Source: Pedobacter heparinus DSM 2366
GTDB lineage: Bacteria; Bacteroidota; Bacteroidia; Sphingobacteriales; Sphingobacteriaceae
Reading direction: 5' to 3'
Assembly (NCBI RefSeq): GCF_000023825.1
Contig: NC_013061.1
Span: 5,022,001 to 5,086,000, forward strand
DNA length: 64,000 nt
Part shown: piece by piece, positions 26,302 to 32,507 of the stretch
Layout: every line of letters begins with the position of its first letter
How positions within the stretch are numbered: the first letter of the stretch is position 1
The notes under the pieces: model-generated
What the model saw: the letters and a program-made list of their open reading frames with translations, nothing else
Databases searched by the model: none
Told to the model about the DNA's origin: nothing
Program-made: the position numbers and the translations under genes

Positions 26302-27604
26302 GTACATTTTAATCCTCTTACCATTAGCCATTAGCCTGAACTGTCTGGCGCAGGCCAATATTTCTCCGGCAAAACCACAGGATACAAGAACAGTGATTAT
26401 GGGGGCAAAACTACACATCGGTAACGGACAGGTTGTAGAAACCGGATACCTGATATTTGATAAAGGAAAAATTACCGGTGTAGGAGATGCTACAGTTGCC
26501 CGTATTGACCTTACAGGCGCCATAGTAATTACCGCAAATGGTAAACAGGTATATCCGGGTTTCATAGCGCCGGTTACCAATCTCGGACTGGTAGAGATCA
26601 GTTCAGTAAAGGCAACATTGGATTATAATGAAATTGGCGAACTGAACCCACACATCAGGGCCCTGGTAGCCTATAATACAGATTCAAAAGTACCCGCTAC
26701 CATAAGGAGCAATGGTGTGCTGATGGCTCAGATTACACCTCAGGGTGGCACCTTGTCGGGCAGCTCATCAGTTGTACAGCTGGATGCCTGGAACTGGGAA
26801 GATGCAGCAATAAGAAAAGACGATGCCCAGCATTTAAACTGGCCGGTTACCTCAAAATTCAGCAGTTCGGGAAACAGGGCCATGGCCCAGGCCGAAGTTT
26901 TTAAAGAGCGCACACAGCAGGCGATTAATGACCTTGAACAGCTCTTTGCAGAAGCAAAAGCTTATGCCGAAACAGATAAACCAGCAGTGGTAAATGCCCG
27001 TCTGGCTGCCATGAGGCACCTGTTTGATGGTTCGCAAAAACTGTTTATCCATGCAAATGCAGAGAAAGACATCATTACTGCAGTAAAATTTGCAAAAAAA
27101 TATGGCATTACACCGGTCCTGGTTGGTGGAGATGAAGCCTATCTGGCTATCCCCTTCTTAAAAGAGAACAATATTACGGTGGTGGTAAAGGAGCCACACA
27201 ATTTGCCCAATAACAGCGACGACGATGTAAACCTGCCCTATAAAAATGCAGGTTTACTGGCCAATGCCGGAATCAATGTAGTGATGAGCCTGCACAGCTA
27301 CTGGCAACTGCGGAACCTGCCTTTTATGGCAGGAACAATAACGGCCTGGGGTCTTGACAAAGAAAAAGCTTTACAAACCATTACCTTAAACACCGCTAAA
27401 GCATTAGGTATTGAAAAGATTGCGGGTAGCCTGGAAATCGGTAAGGATGCGACTTTCTTTATTTCGTCCGGGGATGCGTTGGACATGAAGACCAATAAAG
27501 TGGAAAGAGCGTTTATCCAGGGCAGGGATATCAATCTGGATAATCTTCATAAACAATTAGACAAAAAATTCAGTGACAAGTACCTGCTGAAAAGCTTAAA
27601 ATAA
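26294..27604 (+). CDS. exported amidohydrolase-like protein lacking the HxH metal motif
   Basis: The start at 26294 (436 residues) overlaps the end of the preceding gene by eight bases (ATGAATAA), indicating translational coupling. The signal peptide runs to about residue 20 (CLAQA). The fold is amidohydrolase-like: beta-sandwich start, GKQVYPGFI near 88, and the C-terminal GSLEIGKDATFFISSGD strand. However, the catalytic HxH after PGFI is replaced by APVTNLGLVE, and no alternative histidine pair is visible there. It is probably a non-catalytic partner of the upstream enzyme. Confidence 0.8.
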   Translation: MNKYILILLPLAISLNCLAQANISPAKPQDTRTVIMGAKLHIGNGQVVETGYLIFDKGKITGVGDATVARIDLTGAIVITANGKQVYPGFIAPVTNLGLVEISSVKATLDYNEIGELNPHIRALVAYNTDSKVPATIRSNGVLMAQITPQGGTLSGSSSVVQLDAWNWEDAAIRKDDAQHLNWPVTSKFSSSGNRAMAQAEVFKERTQQAINDLEQLFAEAKAYAETDKPAVVNARLAAMRHLFDGSQKLFIHANAEKDIITAVKFAKKYGITPVLVGGDEAYLAIPFLKENNITVVVKEPHNLPNNSDDDVNLPYKNAGLLANAGINVVMSLHSYWQLRNLPFMAGTITAWGLDKEKALQTITLNTAKALGIEKIAGSLEIGKDATFFISSGDALDMKTNKVERAFIQGRDINLDNLHKQLDKKFSDKYLLKSLK

Positions 27605-27607
27605 GAC

Positions 27608-27645
27608 AAAAAAAAGAGTGACCCCATCCAAGGTCACTCGTTTTT
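27608..27645. terminator. bidirectional rho-independent terminator
   Basis: An 8-bp stem (GAGTGACC / GGTCACTC, 8-base loop, 27616-27639) is flanked by eight As on the left and GTTTTT on the right. It can end the amidohydrolase transcript (plus) and, more strongly, the tRNA-like transcript (minus, eight Ts directly after the stem). Confidence 0.85.
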
Positions 27646-27671
27646 AACTAACTTATTATTCATAAAAAAAC

Positions 27672-27816
27672 TGGCTGTTGGGGAAGGAGTCGAACCTTCA
27701 AGGGGTAGTTAGCTACAGTTCAAAAATTAATTTGTGGTCAACCCATAAACTGCGTTTATCCATTTATCCCCACCACCGAGACAAGAAGGCGTGTCTGCCA
27801 ATTTCACCACCCAACA
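27672..27816 (-). tRNA. class II tRNA-like gene A, anticodon GTC, Leu-type body, giant variable arm
   Basis: The strand folds into a cloverleaf. Acceptor TGTTGGG pairs with CCCAACA, and the D stem is GTG/CAC with a GG-containing loop of the leucine kind. The anticodon stem CCTTC/GGTGG (one T-T mismatch) carries loop TTGTCTC. The T arm is GAAGG TTCGACT CCTTC, and G73 is followed by encoded CCA. The variable arm starts with a GGGG/CCCC stem and encloses about 60 bases, including a 6-bp hairpin at 27745-27759. Total length is about 142 bases before CCA. The anticodon reads Asp, yet Asp tRNAs are class I. It could be a decoding tRNA, an aminoacylated non-decoding RNA, or a relic. Confidence 0.7.
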
Positions 27817-27835
27817 TGATATAAAGTACTAATTC

Positions 27836-27882
27836 ATTAAGTTTAAGATTTGGTTTAGGTTGATTCTGACCTTAAACTTAAT
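27836..27882. repeat. 12-bp inverted repeat between the two tRNA-like genes
   Basis: ATTAAGTTTAAG (27836-27847) and its perfect reverse complement (27871-27882) flank a 23-base loop. In the joint transcript this would form a hairpin separating the two cloverleaves, perhaps a processing signal. The loop contains the 16-mer ATCAACCTAAACCAAA (minus strand), also present in the trp leader. Confidence 0.75.
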
Positions 27883-27885
27883 TAG

Positions 27886-27993
27886 CTGTAGGGGAAGGAG
27901 TCGAACCTTCAAGGAGTAGTTAGCCCTTACGGGTTTTCCATTTTCTCCACCACCGAGACAAGGAGGTGCGTCTGCCAATTTCACCACCCTACA
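27886..27993 (-). tRNA. class II tRNA-like gene B, anticodon GTC, Leu-type body
   Basis: This is a second cloverleaf upstream of copy A in the same transcript. Acceptor is TGTAGGG/CCCTACA, D stem GTG/CGC, anticodon stem CCTCC/GGTGG with the same T-T mismatch, loop TTGTCTC identical to copy A, and T arm GAAGG TTCGACT CCTTC. G73 is followed by CTA, so CCA is not encoded. The variable arm opens with GGAG/CTCC and holds a CCC-loop-GGG hairpin, about 38 bases in all. Relative to copy A, the acceptor, D stem and variable stem show compensatory changes (A-T for T-A, T-G for T-A, A-T for G-C). That supports a conserved structure and not chance similarity. Confidence 0.7.
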
Positions 27994-28040
27994 GAGTATA
28001 AGCAAATGTTAAAGAACTATTTTTTATTACTTGCTTGATA

Positions 28041-28072
28041 CAAATGTAACAACAACCTCAATACGTTGCAAA
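28041..28072 (-). promoter_or_regulatory. predicted promoter of the tRNA-like operon
   Basis: On the minus strand TTTG (28069-28072) is followed after 20 bases by TACATTTG (28041-28048), a perfect TAnnTTTG. Transcription would begin near 28035, about 40 bases before tRNA-like copy B, and end at the terminator near 27608, giving a transcript of about 430 bases. Confidence 0.6.
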
Positions 28073-28112
28073 TATTTTAATCATTTAATTTTATTTTTAT
28101 CATATTAATAAT

Positions 28113-28120
28113 TATATTTG
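28113..28120 (+). promoter_or_regulatory. predicted -7 element of the Lrp/AsnC-family gene
   Basis: TATATTTG matches TAnnTTTG and lies 25 bases before the ATG at 28146. No clear -33 TTG is present upstream. It is divergent from the tRNA-like promoter, with about 40 bases between the two -7 boxes. Confidence 0.4.
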
Positions 28121-28145
28121 ATTATCGTTAACAAATATCAAAATC

Positions 28146-28619
28146 ATGCTTAGAAAAGAAAGCCAAAATTTAGAAATTGATAACCTGGATATAGACATCT
28201 TGAAGCAATTGATGCATGACGCAACCAAACCTTATACTGAAATTGCCAAAGATCTGATCGTTTCGGGCGGTACCATACACGTTCGTATGAAAAAGCTGCA
28301 GGAGATGGGCATCATCAAAGGCTCGCATTTAATTATTGACCCGCAAAAAGCCGGTTATGATGTAACAGCCTTCCTCGGTATCTATCTGGAAAAGGGTATC
28401 CAATATAAAGATGCTGTAGAACAGCTGAGCAAAATTAAAGAAGTTGTAGAGCTTCATTACACTACCGGGGCATACAGTATGTTTGCCAAGATCATCTGCA
28501 GGGATACCAGCCACCTGAGGCATGTGCTGAATGAAGAAATACAGGCAGTGCCCGGAATTCAACGTACTGAAACATTGATATCACTGGAAGAAAGCATCCG
28601 AAGGCAAATTGAGCTTTAA
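28146..28619 (+). CDS. Lrp/AsnC family transcriptional regulator
   Basis: The 157-residue protein has an N-terminal winged-helix domain (IDILKQLMHDATKPYTEIAKDL near 18-39, then GGTIHVRMKKLQEMGIIKGSH near 44-64). A C-terminal RAM ligand-binding domain follows (VTAFLGIYLEKG, EVVELHYTTGAYSMFAKIIC). This family senses amino acids and regulates their metabolism as octamers or dimers of dimers. The targets are unknown. It shares its upstream region with the divergent tRNA-like operon, whose promoter it could control. Confidence 0.92.
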   Translation: MLRKESQNLEIDNLDIDILKQLMHDATKPYTEIAKDLIVSGGTIHVRMKKLQEMGIIKGSHLIIDPQKAGYDVTAFLGIYLEKGIQYKDAVEQLSKIKEVVELHYTTGAYSMFAKIICRDTSHLRHVLNEEIQAVPGIQRTETLISLEESIRRQIEL

Positions 28620-28815
28620 AGCCAGAATTGATTTACAGGCAGGGCTCCGGTAGCACATGCATTGCGCCCTATAAGAACTTGGCCTAAAAAACCCCTGTTA
28701 AAGGAGTTGTGCAGGAGGTAGGCGTCCTTGCAGACCCCTACCTTAGTCCTTTTACACGCCTCTGATACTCCTTTTATAGTTAAGCCGCACCAAAGGCCCA
28801 ACCAATCTGCTGGCT
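28620..28815. ncRNA. structured GC-rich spacer, candidate noncoding RNA (strand unresolved)
   Basis: The stretch between the Lrp-type gene and tex is much richer in G+C than other spacers here and can fold end to end. AGCCAG (28620-28625) pairs with CTGGCT (28810-28815). Inside are AGGGC/GCCCT, GGCCT/AGGCC, AAAGGAGT/ACTCCTTT and GGTAGG/CCTACC helices. A 61-codon minus frame crosses it but begins with TTG and matches nothing I know. A 6S-type or other housekeeping RNA is possible. I see no clear promoter or T-run to fix the strand. Confidence 0.35.
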
Positions 28816-28835
28816 AAAGCCAATAAACGCTACTG

Positions 28836-28860
28836 AAAAATTTGCGCTTCTTCAGCGCAA
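28836..28860 (-). terminator. terminator of tex
   Basis: The stem TTGCGCT/AGCGCAA (7 bp, 5-base loop) is followed on the minus strand by ATTTTT, 26 bases after the tex stop codon. Confidence 0.7.
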
Positions 28861-28886
28861 CTTGTTCCAGACTGCGAGGAGAACGG

Positions 28887-31214
28887 TTATTTTTCAGTTT
28901 TAAACATATTTTTCAACGCCGCTAATTTCATCTGCAGGTCACCATCGGGCAGCGGCTTTTCTTTTTGCCCCCCTTTATGACTGTGTTGCGGCTTTATTGG
29001 CTTTTTATGTTGGGCAGATCCATTAGTCTTCACAAACTTTTTAGCCTTATCAGCCTGCTTATGCTGTTCGCTTTTAGGTTTTGCGCCAACTTCTTTTTTC
29101 ATAGACAGAGAAATCCTTTTACGGGCCACATCAACTTCAACCACGGTCACCTCTACCTTCTGATGTACCTTAACCACATCTGCGGCATTGGCCACAAACT
29201 TGTCCGAGATCTGGCTGGTATGCACCAGGCCGTCCTGGTGTACACCGATGTCTACAAAAGCACCAAAATTGGTAATATTGGTAACAATACCCGGCAATTT
29301 CATACCCACTTTCAGGTCGGAAATTTCATTTACCCCTTCCGTAAAACTAAACACCTCGAACTGTTCACGCGGATCTCTCCCTGGCTTAGCCAATTCGCTC
29401 ATGATGTCGTTCAGGGTTGGTAAGCCAATATCGTCACTTACATATTGCTGTAGCTTAATCTGCTGCTGTAAAGACGGATCTTTTACCAGCTGATTAATGC
29501 TGCAGTTCAGGTCTCTGGCCATTTTATGGACCAATGCATAACGTTCCGGGTGTACACCGCTGGAATCCAATACGGCTTCTGCATTCCTGATCCTTAAAAA
29601 TCCTGCCGCCTGTTCAAAAGCTTTATCACCCAAACGGGGAACTTTCTTCAAACTTTCACGGTTTTTGAATGCACCGTGCTCATTGCGGTAAGCCACAATA
29701 TTTTGTGCCAGCTGCGGACCCAAGCCTGAAACATAGGCAAGCACCTGTTTAGAGGCCGTATTCAATTCCACACCTACAGCATTTACACAACTCATCACCG
29801 TATCATCCAGTGAGGCCTGCAGTTTGTTCTGGTCTACATCATGCTGGTACTGCCCTACACCTATCGATTTAGGGTCTATTTTTACCAGCTCGGCCAGCGG
29901 GTCCATTAACCTGCGGCCAATGGAAACAGCACCTCTGACCGTAATGTCCTGTGTAGGGAATTCTTCACGCGCCACTTCCGAAGCGGAATAAATGGAGGCC
30001 CCGTTTTCACTCACCATCACAACTACGATGCCCGGAATATTCAGCGCACGTACAAACACTTCTGTTTCGCGGCCCGCGGTACCATTGCCGATAGCAACAG
30101 CCTCAATTTCATATTTGGCACAAAGCTCCTTAATCTTGTCGCCCGCTTTTTTAACATTCCCCTGTCCGGTATGTGGATATATGGTTGCATTTTCCAATAA
30201 TTTGCCCTGCTTATCCAAACATACCACTTTACAACCTGTACGGAAACCAGGGTCTATAGCCAGCACATTTTTCTGTCCCATTGGGGCGGCGAGCAACAAT
30301 TGGCGTGCATTTTCTGCAAATACACGAATGGCTTCTTCATCTGCTTTTTCCTTAGAAAGATTACGGATCTCCGTTTCCATCGAAGGCCCCAGCAAACGCT
30401 TATAACTATCCTGTATAGCCAGTTTTACCTGATCTGCACAGGCATTATTCCCTTTAACAAACTGGCTTTCCAAAATCCTGATGGCACCATCTTCCTCGGG
30501 CATGGCCTCCAGTTTCAGGATCGCCTCATTTTCGCCTCTGCGTATAGCCAGAACCCGGTGTGATGGCGCATTTTTTAACGGTTCCTGCCAGTCAAAATAA
30601 TCTTTATACTTAATCCCTTCTTCTTCTTTGCCCTTAATTACGGCAGACTTAAATACAGCTTTTTGCTGGAAATAATTCCGCATTGCAGTTCTGGCCTCTG
30701 CATTTTCATTGACCAATTCGGCAATGATATCCCTTGCACCAGCAAGCGCATCTTCTAAAGATCCGACCCCAAGCTCATCATTTAAAAATTTACCTGCTTC
30801 AATTTCCGGATCCGTTTTAGCCTGCTCCAGGATAAATAACGCCAAGGGTTCCAATCCCTTTTTCCGGGCCTCAGATGCTCTGGTTTTGCGTTTGGGCTTA
30901 TAAGGCAGATAAATATCTTCAATTGCTGCAATATTGGTTGCCGCATTAATTTGTGCTTCCAGCTCAGGTGTAAGTTTATCCAGCGCTGTTAGGGCTTTTA
31001 AAATGGCTTCCCGACGTTTATCCAGCTCTCTTAACTGTTGGAACCTATCGCGGATACCTGCTACCTGCACTTCATCCAGACTTCCTGTCACTTCTTTCCG
31101 GTAACGTGAAATAAAGGGAACCGTTGCCCCCTCATCCAGTAATTCAATAGTAGCGATGACCTGCTTTTCCGTTACTGCCAGTTCAGCAGCAATGATTTTA
31201 GAATGATTGCTCAT
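28887..31214 (-). CDS. tex: Tex-family RNA-binding protein with S1 domain
   Basis: Tex is a conserved cytosolic nucleic-acid-binding protein linked to transcription. The 775-residue protein has the N-terminal helical Tex domain (VPFISRYRKEVTGSLDE near 32-48), the YqgF-like RNase H fold (VLAIDPGFRTGCKVV near 316-330), and helix-hairpin-helix motifs (YVSGLGPQLAQNIV, LKKVPRLGDKAFEQAAGFLRI near 490-540). The S1 domain is near 635-705 (GMKLPGIVTNITNFGAFVDIG). A lysine-rich C-terminal extension of about 70 residues (SEQHKQADKAKKFVKTNG...) follows. It has its own terminator downstream. Confidence 0.95.
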   Translation of the reverse strand: MSNHSKIIAAELAVTEKQVIATIELLDEGATVPFISRYRKEVTGSLDEVQVAGIRDRFQQLRELDKRREAILKALTALDKLTPELEAQINAATNIAAIEDIYLPYKPKRKTRASEARKKGLEPLALFILEQAKTDPEIEAGKFLNDELGVGSLEDALAGARDIIAELVNENAEARTAMRNYFQQKAVFKSAVIKGKEEEGIKYKDYFDWQEPLKNAPSHRVLAIRRGENEAILKLEAMPEEDGAIRILESQFVKGNNACADQVKLAIQDSYKRLLGPSMETEIRNLSKEKADEEAIRVFAENARQLLLAAPMGQKNVLAIDPGFRTGCKVVCLDKQGKLLENATIYPHTGQGNVKKAGDKIKELCAKYEIEAVAIGNGTAGRETEVFVRALNIPGIVVVMVSENGASIYSASEVAREEFPTQDITVRGAVSIGRRLMDPLAELVKIDPKSIGVGQYQHDVDQNKLQASLDDTVMSCVNAVGVELNTASKQVLAYVSGLGPQLAQNIVAYRNEHGAFKNRESLKKVPRLGDKAFEQAAGFLRIRNAEAVLDSSGVHPERYALVHKMARDLNCSINQLVKDPSLQQQIKLQQYVSDDIGLPTLNDIMSELAKPGRDPREQFEVFSFTEGVNEISDLKVGMKLPGIVTNITNFGAFVDIGVHQDGLVHTSQISDKFVANAADVVKVHQKVEVTVVEVDVARKRISLSMKKEVGAKPKSEQHKQADKAKKFVKTNGSAQHKKPIKPQHSHKGGQKEKPLPDGDLQMKLAALKNMFKTEK

Positions 31215-31298
31215 TTAATTTCTGTTTGATATCCTAACGTACAATTGCCGCCAAAATTAATTCTAACAATTGACATCTCAAATAAATATAATGTTAAT

Positions 31299-31328
31299 AA
31301 AAAATCCTGCCGGTATTACCGGCAGGAT
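31299..31328 (-). terminator. terminator of pdhB
   Basis: The perfect 10-bp stem ATCCTGCCGG/CCGGCAGGAT has a 5-base loop and is followed on the minus strand by a run of Ts (five to six), 36 bases after the pdhB stop. Confidence 0.85.
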
Positions 31329-31363
31329 CAATATATCATAATGTGTTTAAAAGAAACAACAGC

Positions 31364-32350
31364 TTATTTGTTCAGGTACATGACCTCTTTTACTGCTTTT
31401 ACTACTTTCTCTGCATTAGGTAAACTTGCTGCAATCAGTGTAGGAGCGTAAGGCAAAGGCACATCTGCACAGGTAATACGCAATACAGGTGCATCTAAAT
31501 AATCAAAAGCATTTTTCTGAACGTTAAATGCGATTTCAGACGAAATAGAAGCCAAAGGCCAGGCTTCTTCAACCACCAGCAGGCGGTTTGTTTTCTTCAC
31601 CGACTCGATTATCGTTGCATAATCGATAGGACGTACAGTACGCAAATCGATGACCTCAACATTGATGCCTTCCTTGGTCAGCTCCTCTACAGCAGGATTT
31701 ACCACACGGGTAAGCATTTTTCCAAAAGTAACGATAGTTACGTCCGATCCCTCTTTTACTACATTGGCCTTACCAATTGGCAGGTAATATTCTTCTTCAG
31801 GAACCTCTCCTTTATCTCCATACATCACCTCTGATTCCATAAAAATAACCGGATCAGGATCTAATATAGCTTGTTTAAGCAATCCTTTAGCTTCGTAAGG
31901 TGTTGAAGGAACAACAACCTTTAAACCCGGACAGTTGGCATACCAGTTCTCAAAATTCTGAGAGTGCTGTGCACCAAGCTGACCAGCATTACCAGTTGGG
32001 CCACGGAATACGATTGGCACAGGAAACTGTCCGCCACTCATAGACAACATTTTAGCTGCACCGTTAATGATCTGATCAATAGCAACCAAAGAGAAGTTAA
32101 AAGTCATAAACTCTACAACCGGAGTCAATCCGTTCATTGCAGCACCTATGGCAATCCCGGCAAAACCCAGTTCAGCAATCGGTGTATCAATTACACGTTT
32201 ATCGCCAAATTCATCAAGCATGCCCTGACTAACCTTATAAGCGCCGTTGTATTGCGCAACTTCCTCGCCCATAAGGAAAACGTTTTCATTTTTACGCATT
32301 TCTTCGCTAAGGGCCTCACGCAAAGCTTCTCTAAATTGAATCTCTCTCAT
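31364..32350 (-). CDS. pdhB: pyruvate dehydrogenase E1 component subunit beta
   Basis: PdhB forms the alpha2beta2 E1 enzyme that decarboxylates pyruvate with thiamine diphosphate and passes the acetyl group to E2. The 328 residues match the family. GEEVAQYNGAYKVSQGM near 28-44, the TPIAELGFAGIAIGAA segment near 56-71, the RGPTGNAGQLGAQHSQ loop near 116-131, and the C-terminal transketolase domain (VEVIDLRTVRPID) are visible. pdhA and the E2 gene are not adjacent, so the complex genes are dispersed. It is monocistronic with its own terminator. Confidence 0.95.
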   Translation of the reverse strand: MREIQFREALREALSEEMRKNENVFLMGEEVAQYNGAYKVSQGMLDEFGDKRVIDTPIAELGFAGIAIGAAMNGLTPVVEFMTFNFSLVAIDQIINGAAKMLSMSGGQFPVPIVFRGPTGNAGQLGAQHSQNFENWYANCPGLKVVVPSTPYEAKGLLKQAILDPDPVIFMESEVMYGDKGEVPEEEYYLPIGKANVVKEGSDVTIVTFGKMLTRVVNPAVEELTKEGINVEVIDLRTVRPIDYATIIESVKKTNRLLVVEEAWPLASISSEIAFNVQKNAFDYLDAPVLRITCADVPLPYAPTLIAASLPNAEKVVKAVKEVMYLNK

Positions 32351-32507
32351 TGTATATTCAAATATTTACTGGGGCAAACTTAGATAAAATTGCATTCAAA
32401 TGCAAGTTTATCCATATTGCTGAAAGCTTTAAAAACAAAGCGTTAGGGCCGGAAATATATGTTTTGCAAGGGGATTAAACTGTATAGATTTAATTATTCT
32501 TTGCAGG

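Noticed and set aside
28616-28801. 61-codon minus-strand frame between the Lrp-type gene and tex
   Set aside because: It begins with TTG, matches no family and lies in a sequence that folds as RNA. I kept the region as a possible ncRNA instead.
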